The notes: generated from the letters alone by a model not told the origin. A stretch of DNA of 11,810 nt from Opitutales bacterium (GCA_028704125.1 JAQVLM010000044.1:1-11810); one strand, 5' to 3'. Positions 1-8,460 are shown, counted from the first letter of the stretch. Translations and numbers: made by a program.

Positions 1-19
1 CCGAATGGAAGATCCGGTT

Positions 20-1105
20 TTACTGTGGCAGGTCCGGCCCGTCTGGCGTTTTCCCGGCTTCATCCATTTCCTGAAGTGCGGCAATCCGCTTTCGGGTGAG
101 CGGGTGAGAGGACATTTTCTCGAGTATGTAGTCTCCATCCTGTTCTTGATGGAGCGTATCCAAGCTGGCCAGCATGGATTGAAGCGGCTCAGTGCCCCAT
201 CCTTTGTGGATCATGAAATCTCCCGCGCCCCGATCCGCTTCGAATTCAAATGAGCGGGAGTATCCTGATTCAGCCAGCATAACCGGGAGCGCCGCACCGA
301 TGTTGGATGTCGAGACGAAATCTCCCGTTATAAGGGCCCATATGACGAGCATGGAAGTGTTTTGGAGTACGGATCGAATGGCATGCCGTTCTCTCACGTG
401 AACAAGCTCATGGGCCAGCACTCCAGCGATTTGTCGCTCATTTTCCGCCGACTCGATCAGAGCATCCGTGATACAAACGGTTCCATCGGGTAGCGCGAAG
501 GCATTCGAGATCGATGCATTCAGAAACAGCAACCGGGCTTTTTCTGGATCCAGCGAGAAGAATGCCACAATGTCATTGAAATGGTTGGTGTAGCGTTCCT
601 GATCTTCCTGGGAGAGGGTCGTGTCTTTTGTGGCAAGGAGGACACGCAGGGTATCCAGTGTTTGTTTGGTGAGGGCTTTGTTGATACTGTGGGGAATCCG
701 GGCTGCGCCAATCTCACAGGCCTTGGGGATCGCCACGAAGTACATGAGCAATGCAAATCCGATGAGGATTGCCATGCAGATCAAGACCCCGGTTTTGAGT
801 GTTTCGAGTCGATTCACCCGGTGTAAGCCGGAAGAGATCCTGCAGGCGTTCTCCCATTTCTGGAAGGAGAGGGTATCGGTGACGGTGATTCTCGAGCCGT
901 CCGGCAATTGAATGTGCCTCGGAAGGCTGCCGATCGGCTCGCTGATGGCGCAGTCTTTCACTTGCTCCGATCGTTCCAATCCGGGGCTTGTGATGCGGAT
1001 ACAGAAACGGTCCAATTCGATCGTGACCGGAACCTGCATGGATGATCCTGGAGGAAACATCACCGCTTCGACTTTGACACAACTGCTGTTGGAATCAGGG
1101 ATCAT
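20..1105 (-). CDS. M48 family membrane-anchored zinc metalloprotease
   Basis: Likely a membrane-bound zinc endopeptidase of family M48, acting in envelope or membrane-protein quality control. In the 361-residue reading, residues 24-85 form a strand-rich N-terminal domain containing LPDGSRITVTD. A single hydrophobic segment lies at about 104-126. The peptidase domain follows, with the zinc motif HELVH at 232-236 and the probable third ligand E287 in EFEAD (D291). The typical family ending SSHPLTRKRI is at 332-341, so the catalytic set looks complete. The N-terminal domain resembles that of M48 proteases encoded beside DUF898 genes, and a DUF898 gene lies 67 bp upstream on the same strand, so co-transcription is likely. 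The start is uncertain. ATG at 1105 has no clear ribosome site, whereas ATG at 1039 (residue 23) has AGGA six bases ahead and begins just before the conserved domain. The family call is firm; the substrate is unknown. Confidence 0.9.
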   Translation of the reverse strand: MIPDSNSSCVKVEAVMFPPGSSMQVPVTIELDRFCIRITSPGLERSEQVKDCAISEPIGSLPRHIQLPDGSRITVTDTLSFQKWENACRISSGLHRVNRLETLKTGVLICMAILIGFALLMYFVAIPKACEIGAARIPHSINKALTKQTLDTLRVLLATKDTTLSQEDQERYTNHFNDIVAFFSLDPEKARLLFLNASISNAFALPDGTVCITDALIESAENERQIAGVLAHELVHVRERHAIRSVLQNTSMLVIWALITGDFVSTSNIGAALPVMLAESGYSRSFEFEADRGAGDFMIHKGWGTEPLQSMLASLDTLHQEQDGDYILEKMSSHPLTRKRIAALQEMDEAGKTPDGPDLPQ

Positions 1106-1172
1106 CCGGAATCATGAGAAATGTTCAGCGTTATGTTCGGTGGAATCAGCAGGAACAACAGCGCTTGGACGG

Positions 1173-2798
1173 TCAGAACGCGATGTCGAAATCAAAGATG
1201 TCGGCTCCTGCGTCTCCGAGTGCGGAAGCTTCCGGGGATAGGGTGTCCAATGCCTGATCCAGGCTTCCGGTCGAGAGGAGAAAAGTGTGCGCTGCACGAT
1301 ACTTCGCGATCCGGACGCGCGCCCATGGAGAAAACAGCCCCAGTGTAAGGACCGTGAGAACCATGTTCGTGAAGTAGATCCAGAGTAAATCCCTGAAGCG
1401 CACGGTCGACTCCATCCGGCCGATCGACTTCCACTCGAGGTTGTTGATGCTGTAGTTGAGAATCCGGATCTGGTAATACGACCATGCGACAAAATAGAGG
1501 GCGAGATAGACTCCCAACATCATCCACATTTTGACGAAAAGACCGTTCATCATCACTTCGAAGTCCGCATCATGATCGTTGGCGGATTCATAATACTCAT
1601 CTTCGTATGCATCGATATCGGAGTCAGCCCACGGTCCATCCTCATTCAAAGGGTCTGAATCGGAGGTGATCACGAGCACCCGGCTTTTTCCGGAAGGGGA
1701 AGATCCTGTGTTCGTCGCGCTTATATTTGTTTCCGATGCTGCAGGCATCTCGGCGCCGGAACGGTAGATCGTGAAGCCTTCGTTGACTTTGATGACGTCG
1801 TTCGGTTCGTCTTTCCCAGTGTTCTTTTGCTCGGATTCAGCCTTCTTATAGCTGGCAAACTCATGGATTCCAGGGACGGGGACATCGATCAGATTCTCCG
1901 GACTGAACATGCCACTCAATCCGAGGATGGAGGTGAGTCCGATTGTGGCGAGTGCCAGCAATCCGAATGATTTGAACATGGTTACATAGAAGAACGTGCT
2001 GTCTCCCCCCATTTCAGCGTCCTTGTCTCCCCATGCGAAGTTCCCCAGCGTAAACAGTTTTTTGCGATAATCCGAATAGGCTTTCATAATACCTGCGGAG
2101 AGGCCCACCAACATGGGAATCCAAATGTAGGCTGTGTAGGCATCGCGGTTGAGTCCCCAGAACGCAAATCGGACATTTCGATAGACGGTGTTTCTCGCTC
2201 TGAAACGAAGCGATTTCACGATCAAAAGTGGGGCAACGCAATAGAGTCCTATCCCAACGAAAAAAGCGATGATTGGAGCGTAGTGCTGGAGCACCATGAA
2301 TACCACCGCCGCGGATCCGAAAAGGAGGTTCCCCTTGAGAATGGGAATGGGTTTTCCAACAAAATCAAAGGTGTGTCCATCCAGATGGGTGTGTCCGTGA
2401 AAATACCGCAATCGGCGTATTTTTGCCCAAGCGGCATATAGACCAAAGGTGAGGATGGTGAGGACCGTGTTGACCAACCAGATTCGAAAGTATTCGGATC
2501 CACTGCCGGTGAAGGAAAAGGGAATACGGGTAGGCTCAACCGCTTTCTGGCTGCGGGACAATCCGTTTGCCATCACGGTGGGTTTCAGGCCCTGTCCACC
2601 ATCGTGGATGATGCGGTACATTTCGTTGGTTTCCCCGGCATCCGCTGCGGCTTCCTGATAGGGGGTCCATCGGGGAAGCTGATGCTGCCAGACAAGCGTT
2701 TCCGGACTCAAGGCACCCTTGTCCACGAGTGCGGCGATGTCTTCCCATCGTACCGGACCGGTCTGGGTTTCACCGACTTTGTAATACCATTGTATCAT
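1173..2798 (-). CDS. GYF_2-DUF898 (YjgN-like) inner-membrane protein with acidic insertion
   Basis: A 541-residue multi-spanning membrane protein. Residues 1-50 are a GYF_2 domain (WYYKVGETQTGPV, then LVWQHQLPRWTPY), a module thought to bind peptides. From about 92 it follows the DUF898/YjgN pattern: FSFTGSGSEYFRIWLVN, LTFGLYAAWAKIRRLRYF, a run of hydrophobic segments, and the typical ending GADIFDFDIAF at 531-541. The core motif occurs twice, at about 106-137 and 473-505 (N-x-VLT-x-LT-x-GL...WA-x-x-R). Between the halves lies a hydrophilic, D/E-rich stretch at about 300-413, which seems longer than expected for the family. The ATG at 2798 was chosen because it begins the GYF_2 domain directly; the frame extends to a TTG at 2846 without adding a domain. 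No Shine-Dalgarno is evident. The M48 protease gene follows 67 bp downstream. The molecular function of DUF898 is unknown. Confidence 0.88.
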   Translation of the reverse strand: MIQWYYKVGETQTGPVRWEDIAALVDKGALSPETLVWQHQLPRWTPYQEAAADAGETNEMYRIIHDGGQGLKPTVMANGLSRSQKAVEPTRIPFSFTGSGSEYFRIWLVNTVLTILTFGLYAAWAKIRRLRYFHGHTHLDGHTFDFVGKPIPILKGNLLFGSAAVVFMVLQHYAPIIAFFVGIGLYCVAPLLIVKSLRFRARNTVYRNVRFAFWGLNRDAYTAYIWIPMLVGLSAGIMKAYSDYRKKLFTLGNFAWGDKDAEMGGDSTFFYVTMFKSFGLLALATIGLTSILGLSGMFSPENLIDVPVPGIHEFASYKKAESEQKNTGKDEPNDVIKVNEGFTIYRSGAEMPAASETNISATNTGSSPSGKSRVLVITSDSDPLNEDGPWADSDIDAYEDEYYESANDHDADFEVMMNGLFVKMWMMLGVYLALYFVAWSYYQIRILNYSINNLEWKSIGRMESTVRFRDLLWIYFTNMVLTVLTLGLFSPWARVRIAKYRAAHTFLLSTGSLDQALDTLSPEASALGDAGADIFDFDIAF

Positions 2799-2923
2799 GT
2801 TTGTGGAAGGCCGTGTTTTCTGCGTCTGTGAGGAATGAATGCACAAAAATGCCTGAATCGGGTTCGTTTTGGCGAGTGTTTTTGTCGTTCATGCTGATGA
2901 ATGGAGTGATTTTCAAACGTCGT
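2799..2923 (-). other. Intergenic gap between solute-binding protein and DUF898 genes
   Basis: This 125-bp stretch follows the TAG stop of the solute-binding protein and precedes the DUF898 start. I see no strong hairpin with a T-run, so there is no clear terminator. I also see no convincing -35/-10 pair. It could hold a promoter for the DUF898-M48 pair, but this rests only on the gap length. Confidence 0.3.
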
Positions 2924-4546
2924 CTACGGATGGGCAGATGGAGGCGACTTCAGGGTGGGGTAGCGGATGGTGTTGAGGAGGGATTGTCCCCATGGGCGCA
3001 GATCGGGAAGGACGAGAAACATGCGGTTGAGGTGGAAAAGGGGGATGATCGGCTGTTCCCGGATGAGCAGGGTATGTGCATTCGCCAGGGTCTGCATCCG
3101 GGTCCGGGTGTCTGTACATCGGTGGCTTTGCTCAATGAGCTGATCAAAAAAGGGGTTGGCCCAGCCGGAGAAGTTATTGGAGGCGTCGCTGGTCCACATC
3201 TCGAGAAAGGCGAGCGGATCCGGGTAGTCCGCGATCCATGTGGCCATGCAGATGTCAAAATCCTTGCGGTTACGCCGGTCGAGATAGGATTTCCATTCCA
3301 CCCGTTGGAGGTCGAGCTGGATTCCGGTTTTTTTGATTACCTGCGACTGAATTGCCTCTGCGATTGCCTGATTGGTTTCCGAGGAGGAGAAAATGAGGGT
3401 CAGTCGGGTTTGCGGCACGGGCGCGCTACTCACGACTGGTTTTGGGGAATCGGGGACAATCGGAAAGCCTGGAAATGGTGGCACAAAAGCCGCAGTGGGT
3501 GGCTCACCGCGCATGCGGATCCGGTCGGTGATGGTTTGGCGGTCGATGGAATGGGCGAGAAGCTGGCGGATTTGAGTTGAGTCGAGCCCGGGTTGACGGG
3601 TGTTGAGGATGAGGTAGAAGGTGGCGAGTTCAACCTGGGTTTCGAGGCAGGGCTTTCCGATGTGGAACGGGATACGTTCCGATGGAATCTTTGACGTGAC
3701 ATGAATGGCGCCTGATTGAAAAGCCCGCTCCTGAACGTGGGCACTTTCGATCGGATGAAAAACAAGGAAGGGCCGGAGCACATGCCCGGGACGGTTGTGG
3801 TGGGGGTTCGGCGCAAGCCGGATGGACTCGTTGACACGCCAATGCACAAGGGTGTAGGGGCCGTTTGAGACGAATCCCGGCCGGATGGACCATGATTCAT
3901 TCCGCGTCAGCCCGTCGCCGGAACCCATGACCGTGGGGGCGTGGAGCGGGGCCGCGCAGGGACGGGCCAGAAGGTCGATGAAATAGGGAGTGGGTCGTTC
4001 CAGACGGATCCGGAGGGTATGGGGATCGATTGCGGTGACTGGAAGGTCCGCCGTATTGAGGGTTTGGCGGTAACGATCCGACCCCAGGATAACGCCGTAT
4101 TGATCGGCATAGGGAGATCCCAATCGGGGGTGTAGGAGACGTTGAAACGCATAGGCGTAGTCTTGCGCGGTGACGGCCTCATCGTTTGACCAGAGTGCAT
4201 CCTTACGCAGGTGGAAAGTGAGCTCGCTGCCATCCGGAGAAAGGTCCCATGAGGATGCGCCTGCGGGTTCCACTTCTCCGGTGAAGGGATGCATGGACAC
4301 CAATCCTTCAAAAAGCGCGCTTTGCACCTTGATCGCATCGATGGAGGAAGAGGTTTGCGGATCCAGGGACTCGAGTTCCACGGATAGGGCGATGTGAAGC
4401 TCCTCCGGGCATCCGGCCATTGCGGTGGGCTCTTGCTGCGGGTGTTCGGGATCGATAGGGTTCCCGCATAGTGTGGCAAACCCGCACAGAAGCGACAGGA
4501 GGAGGTGAAGGTGGGATGCGGAAACGGACTGGAAAAACATTGTCAT
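2924..4546 (-). CDS. Family 5 extracellular solute-binding protein (OppA-type, peptide ABC transporter)
   Basis: Probably a secreted periplasmic binding protein that delivers oligopeptides or similar solutes to an ABC importer. From the ATG at 4546 it is 540 residues, the usual length for the family. The family pattern begins at about residue 49 (LHIALSVELESLDPQ). It continues through FEGLV, LTFHLRKDALWSND, NGPYTLVHWRVNESI at about 228-242, and ADYPDPLAFLEMW near 439-451. The first 28 residues are hydrophobic (HLLLSLLCGFATLCG) and look like a signal peptide, but they carry no Lys or Arg and no good lipobox. The frame extends upstream only to a TTG at 4672, with no intervening ATG. The bases before 4546 are pyrimidine-rich, with no Shine-Dalgarno. 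It is divergent from the recombinase gene. No permease or ATPase gene lies in the window, so it is an orphan here and its ligand cannot be named. Confidence 0.88.
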   Translation of the reverse strand: MTMFFQSVSASHLHLLLSLLCGFATLCGNPIDPEHPQQEPTAMAGCPEELHIALSVELESLDPQTSSSIDAIKVQSALFEGLVSMHPFTGEVEPAGASSWDLSPDGSELTFHLRKDALWSNDEAVTAQDYAYAFQRLLHPRLGSPYADQYGVILGSDRYRQTLNTADLPVTAIDPHTLRIRLERPTPYFIDLLARPCAAPLHAPTVMGSGDGLTRNESWSIRPGFVSNGPYTLVHWRVNESIRLAPNPHHNRPGHVLRPFLVFHPIESAHVQERAFQSGAIHVTSKIPSERIPFHIGKPCLETQVELATFYLILNTRQPGLDSTQIRQLLAHSIDRQTITDRIRMRGEPPTAAFVPPFPGFPIVPDSPKPVVSSAPVPQTRLTLIFSSSETNQAIAEAIQSQVIKKTGIQLDLQRVEWKSYLDRRNRKDFDICMATWIADYPDPLAFLEMWTSDASNNFSGWANPFFDQLIEQSHRCTDTRTRMQTLANAHTLLIREQPIIPLFHLNRMFLVLPDLRPWGQSLLNTIRYPTLKSPPSAHP

Positions 4547-4596
4547 GGAGGGATTCCGCGGCGAGTATCCTTGGGAGGGTTGGCTTGCCGAAGATA
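4547..4596. promoter_or_regulatory. Divergent intergenic region between solute-binding protein and recombinase genes
   Basis: About 50 bp separates the two divergent starts, so promoters for both genes must lie here or inside the neighbouring coding regions. GGAGGG occurs twice, at 4547-4552 and 4574-4579. The second copy lies 5 bp before an in-frame TTG at 4585 and could be the ribosome site for the recombinase. I see no convincing -35/-10 boxes. Confidence 0.35.
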
Positions 4597-5595
4597 ATGA
4601 GTGCGAATGTGGATAGTCTCGATCCGAAGGCGCAGAGTCCAGAAAACTCTGACGTGGAAATTCCGGAGGCAATGGAGTCCGGGATATCGGGTTTTAAGGA
4701 TTGGATGCGCTATGAGCGGGGCCTGTCCGAACATACGGTTGTGAACTATGGCAGCGATCTACGGCAGTGTGCGGCTGTGTTGGTTTCGAAGGGTATTACC
4801 TCATGGAAAGGCGTGAGCACGCAGGATCTGCTTGAGTGGACCCACCGGATGGGGCAGTCGGATCTGACGAATCGCAGTATTGCCCGGAAGCATTCCGCGC
4901 TCAGGAGTTTTTCCCGTTATCTGCGGCATGAAGGGGTGCGAACCGATGAGATGAGCGCTGCCTTGAAACGCCCGCGGGCTCCGCGCAGGTTGCCACATTC
5001 GCTTTCGATTGAGAATATGCTCCGTTTGCTGGAGGCCCCGCCGATGCATTCGCCGATGGGGGTGCGGGACCGGGCGATTCTGGAGCTTACGTATTCGAGT
5101 GGACTTCGCGTGTCGGAGCTCTGTGGCTTAAGGGCGACCGCCGTTTCGTTTGAGGAGGGGCTCGTGAAGGTCTACGGAAAAGGAGCGAAGGAGCGGATAT
5201 GCCCGGTCGGGCAACCGGCATTGAAAGCGTTGCGCGATTACCTCGCGGTGGGACGGCCCGCATTGGTGAAACCACGAACCGGAGGCGAGTTGTTCCTGAG
5301 CCGCCTCGGAAAAGCGATTTCGCGCAAGACGGTCTGGCACCTGATCCACCAGTATGCGGCGGCACTGGATTTGCCAGGGCCGGTAACGCCTCACACCTTG
5401 CGTCATTCGTTTGCCACTCATTTGCTGCATGGGGGCGCTGACCTGCGCGTGATCCAGGAGATGCTCGGGCACGCCGATATCTCGACCACGCAGATCTATA
5501 CCGAGGTTGATGCGTCCCGGAAGTTTGATGAACACGCGACCTTCCATCCGCGTCAGCATCTTAAGGGCGGGGATGATTCGAAAGGCGGAAGATGA
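4597..5595 (+). CDS. Tyrosine recombinase, XerC/XerD type
   Basis: A cytoplasmic site-specific recombinase whose likely role is resolving chromosome dimers at a dif site. From ATG 4597 it is 332 residues. The N-terminal core-binding (SAM-like) domain is at about 31-120, with ERGLSEHTVVNYGSDL near 40-55. The catalytic domain follows. The active residues are all visible: R171 (SSGLRVSEL), K195 (VYGKGAKER), H266 and R269 (HTLRHSFATHLL), H292 (MLGHADISTTQIY) and the nucleophile Y301. XerC cannot be separated from XerD by eye. There are three possible starts: TTG 4585 with GGGAGGG 5 bp upstream, ATG 4597, and ATG 4672, which gives the usual length of about 307 residues but has GGAGG only 2 bp upstream. 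No integration module, att site or cargo is nearby, which favours a housekeeping Xer over a mobile-element integrase. Its stop overlaps the next start by 4 bp. Confidence 0.93.
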   Translation: MSANVDSLDPKAQSPENSDVEIPEAMESGISGFKDWMRYERGLSEHTVVNYGSDLRQCAAVLVSKGITSWKGVSTQDLLEWTHRMGQSDLTNRSIARKHSALRSFSRYLRHEGVRTDEMSAALKRPRAPRRLPHSLSIENMLRLLEAPPMHSPMGVRDRAILELTYSSGLRVSELCGLRATAVSFEEGLVKVYGKGAKERICPVGQPALKALRDYLAVGRPALVKPRTGGELFLSRLGKAISRKTVWHLIHQYAAALDLPGPVTPHTLRHSFATHLLHGGADLRVIQEMLGHADISTTQIYTEVDASRKFDEHATFHPRQHLKGGDDSKGGR

Positions 5596-8411
5596 GCGGG
5601 AACAGCAATAGGCATCGTATGCGCAAGGTCGTCAGTTGGCTACTGGTGGCGCTTTGGTTCGTGCTGATGTCGGTGGTGGTCTTGTGGGCAACGGTTCCAT
5701 TGTGGTTGGCGGCTGTGTGGAACCGGATCCTGCCGGACAGCGCGGGGTCGATTGTTTTCCGGGACCTTGAGGTGTCCCCATGGCGAACAGGAGTGGAGGG
5801 TTTGGAATGGAGCCGGGACGGAGTCCGGGTCGAAATCGGATCGTTGGAAATATCGATGTCAATGGCATCGCTCCTGAGGGGCGAAGTGGAAGGGGTTCTG
5901 ATCCAGGGGCTCCTGGTTGAGGTGAAGGATCCAGCGGTTCTGTCGACCCGTCCGGATTCGACCGTTGTCGCCCGGTCTGACCCCGGGCAACCTGTGTCTC
6001 TTGATCGGGAATGGCTTCGATACCGGATCCCGGCGATTCCGATCGGGCGGGTGTTGGTGTCCGGTTTTGAGGTGATCGTCGGAGATGCTTCCACGGATCC
6101 GGTCGGCATGGATGGATCGATGGGGTTCCGGAAGGAGGATGGAACTTGTCATTTCATGGTGGATTCCCGTTTGGGTGATTCGCAGCTGTCGGTTTTGGCG
6201 GAATGGGAGGAGGCGACGTTGGCGCAGCGTTTGTGGGTGGGTTTTCAGGGTCAGTCGATTTCCGCCTGGGTTGGCGATTTGATGCGGGCTCTGCGGCTCG
6301 ATGCTCCGTTGCCGGTCGAACTGGAGCGGATGGAGGGCGGATTGGAGTGGCATCGGGATGAATTGGGTGTTTCCTCCGTGCGCACCCAGTGGTTGAGCTT
6401 GGATCTGTCGGATCCAAAAGGGGATTTTTCGATTGATAAGATCGCGCTTCGCATGAAGGGCTCGGGTGGTTTGTCGGAATGGGACCTGCACGTGGAAGTG
6501 GATGGACTGACCGCTGGAGATGCCTTGAAATCCGAGCTCGGCATGGATGGTTCTGTTGAACTGAATTGGGATGATCCGCTGCGGAGCGTGGCTGAGCTCA
6601 CGATGCGTGTGGATGCCTTGGAATTGAATGGAAGCGCGGGCGGTGTGGATGCTTTGAAGGCGGAGGCATTCGAGATTGGTGGCACCTTGCGGAATGGTGC
6701 AGTGGAGCTGGATGCTTCCGCGGTGCGCATCGATGGATTCCCGATCCTGGTGACTGGGGCGCAGGTGGCGCTGGAAAATGCATGGAGTTCCTTTTTGAAA
6801 GGGAATTGGACGGTCGGACTTGCGCCTTCCGTGGAAGGGCTCAAGGCGGGGGACGGATCGATTGCGCCGATGGTGCTGTCGGGTAAGTTGGAATGGGATC
6901 CCCGGAACCAGTCGGCCCTTTTGCCACAGGTTATCGATTCCTGCCTCAAGGTTGAGCCGATCGTTGTGTCCTATGCCGATGAAGGTGGAACGGTCATGTT
7001 TGAACCCTCCATGCGGTTGAACGTGGAAAACATGGACGGTCAGCTTCGCTCGAAAGTGTCGGTTGCGCTCAAAGATGCGGGAACCCGATGGCGGGATCTT
7101 ACGGTTCGGGAGATGGGTTTGTCCCTTGAAGGCTCGACGGACGGACGCTCGCTGGATGGGTGGATCGAGGATCCGGTGTCGGCTGCGAAATCCAGCCTCC
7201 GGGTGCGTTTGGATGCCAGCGCAAAGGGTACGTGGGATGGGGCGTCGTGGGCGGTGGAATCACTCGAGTTGTTCCGGGATGGGGATCGTTCCCCGGACAT
7301 TTTGATTCAGGCGGGTATCGCGTCGCTTGAATGGGATGGCTTCAAGGTGATGGATTTCTCGGGAGCCATTGAACACCAACCAAGCAGTGATATCCGGCAC
7401 CGGTGGACTGCCACAATTCTGGATCCCAGCCTGAGCCTGTCGGTGGAAGGCCGGAATCCGGCATCCGACCGGACGCTCAACGAGATTCACTGGACCTTGG
7501 GCAGCGTTTCCGGCGACACACCGGTTCACCTTGACCTGAACTTGCCAGGCGGGGATATCGGGCAGGTCCGTATTGACGGGCTGCTGCAGGCAAAAGGCGC
7601 GTTTCATTCCCGAAACACGGAGGTGCAGGCGGATGTGGAGGCGTCGATTGCCAATCTGAGTCTGGCCATTCCCAAACTCGACCTGGAGGTGAGTGGGGTG
7701 TCGCTGGCGGGAGCGAAAGTGGAGTCCCTGATTCCTATCCGGGACGAGTCCCCTCAGGTTTTGGAAGTGGAATCAATCCGGTTGGCCAAAGTCACTGTCC
7801 AGGATGCGCGGGTGGAATTCCGTGCGCTCGAGGATGGTGGGCTGGAAGTGTCCGCTGCCTCGGTTGGATTCTGCGGTGGGACGGTCCGTCTTGCCGAGGG
7901 ATTTGTCCTGCGGCCGCCGTGGAAGGAAATCCACTTTACGATCGAGATGGAGAATGTCGAAGCGGCGGAGGTTGCGGCGCTGATTCCCGAGTTTCAGGCT
8001 GAGGTATCGGGGAAGCTCGGAGGCCGCATTCCCCTGATGCTGGACGATGGGTATATCCGCTGGGGGCATGGCTATGTGGCGTTGATGCCGGGCGAGACGG
8101 GACGTTTCCGCCAAACGGACACCCGATGGCTGGATGGTTACCTGCCGGATGTGGTGATCGATCCCAAACACAACATCCGCCTGAATGAAGCCGTGCAGGA
8201 TATGGTGGTGACGGGCATGCGCCTGGATTTGGTCCCAACCGGAAAGGCGGCGGAGGAACCTTCGATGCTCTTGCTTCAGGGGCATTCTTTCTCAAAGGAC
8301 ACCCGCATTCCGATTGAAGGGATTCGGATCAACCTGAGAGGGGACATTGAGGAAGGCCTTAATCTTTACCTTGGCTTCGACAAAAAACTGAAGCAGGGCG
8401 CATCCTTCTAG
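5592..8411 (+). CDS. YdbH-like AsmA-family intermembrane transport protein
   Basis: A 939-residue envelope protein. One N-terminal membrane segment (about 13-43) follows a basic start (NRHRMRK). After it comes a very long run of amphipathic beta-strand sequence, as in the AsmA/TamB/YhdP/YdbH group, whose members form groove-like bridges carrying phospholipid to the outer membrane. The C-terminal part is most like YdbH: GGRIPLMLDDGYIRWGHGY at about 807-827, then LLLQGHSFSKDTRIPIEG and INLRGDIEEGLNLYLGF near the end. The ATG overlaps the recombinase TGA (ATGA, 5592-5595), so translation is probably coupled. The E. coli partner genes of ydbH (ynbE, ydbL) are not downstream, where instead a convergent Na/Pi gene follows. 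The assignment to the AsmA-like group is good; YdbH specifically is inferred from the C-terminal motif, and the substrate is inferred from family. Confidence 0.8.
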   Translation: MSGNSNRHRMRKVVSWLLVALWFVLMSVVVLWATVPLWLAAVWNRILPDSAGSIVFRDLEVSPWRTGVEGLEWSRDGVRVEIGSLEISMSMASLLRGEVEGVLIQGLLVEVKDPAVLSTRPDSTVVARSDPGQPVSLDREWLRYRIPAIPIGRVLVSGFEVIVGDASTDPVGMDGSMGFRKEDGTCHFMVDSRLGDSQLSVLAEWEEATLAQRLWVGFQGQSISAWVGDLMRALRLDAPLPVELERMEGGLEWHRDELGVSSVRTQWLSLDLSDPKGDFSIDKIALRMKGSGGLSEWDLHVEVDGLTAGDALKSELGMDGSVELNWDDPLRSVAELTMRVDALELNGSAGGVDALKAEAFEIGGTLRNGAVELDASAVRIDGFPILVTGAQVALENAWSSFLKGNWTVGLAPSVEGLKAGDGSIAPMVLSGKLEWDPRNQSALLPQVIDSCLKVEPIVVSYADEGGTVMFEPSMRLNVENMDGQLRSKVSVALKDAGTRWRDLTVREMGLSLEGSTDGRSLDGWIEDPVSAAKSSLRVRLDASAKGTWDGASWAVESLELFRDGDRSPDILIQAGIASLEWDGFKVMDFSGAIEHQPSSDIRHRWTATILDPSLSLSVEGRNPASDRTLNEIHWTLGSVSGDTPVHLDLNLPGGDIGQVRIDGLLQAKGAFHSRNTEVQADVEASIANLSLAIPKLDLEVSGVSLAGAKVESLIPIRDESPQVLEVESIRLAKVTVQDARVEFRALEDGGLEVSAASVGFCGGTVRLAEGFVLRPPWKEIHFTIEMENVEAAEVAALIPEFQAEVSGKLGGRIPLMLDDGYIRWGHGYVALMPGETGRFRQTDTRWLDGYLPDVVIDPKHNIRLNEAVQDMVVTGMRLDLVPTGKAAEEPSMLLLQGHSFSKDTRIPIEGIRINLRGDIEEGLNLYLGFDKKLKQGASF

Positions 8412-8460
8412 GAAGTATCGTTTTCAAGAGAAGGTGATTTATGCTTCCGGCTAACTGTAG

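Noticed and set aside
2799..2846. An upstream extension of the DUF898 gene to a TTG codon.
   Set aside because: It adds 16 polar residues with no conserved pattern before the GYF_2 domain. The ATG at 2798 begins the domain directly.
2729..3580. A 283-codon open frame on the plus strand.
   Set aside because: It lies opposite the C-terminal half of the solute-binding protein and the start of the DUF898 gene. It matches no family, and the opposite frames carry clear domain patterns.
4405..4425. The residues MAGC in the solute-binding protein look like a lipobox.
   Set aside because: They lie after a polar, Pro- and Glu-rich stretch and not at the end of a hydrophobic signal segment, so lipoprotein processing there is unlikely.
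4471..4596. A longer N-terminus for the recombinase, reaching into the solute-binding protein gene.
   Set aside because: It would overlap the divergent gene's signal-peptide region and add over 40 residues not expected in Xer proteins. A TTG start at 4585 remains possible.
4597..5595. The tyrosine recombinase as the integrase of a mobile element.
   Set aside because: Its length and motifs fit XerC/XerD. No tRNA, direct repeats, excisionase or cargo genes lie beside it, and it is coupled to a housekeeping-type envelope gene.
5561..6109. A 182-codon minus-strand frame, and others like it opposite the YdbH-like gene (5859-6491, 6251-6949, 7773-8285).
   Set aside because: They are rich in Pro, Ser and Arg, as expected for shadows of a GC-rich gene, and they overlap a coherent 939-residue protein.
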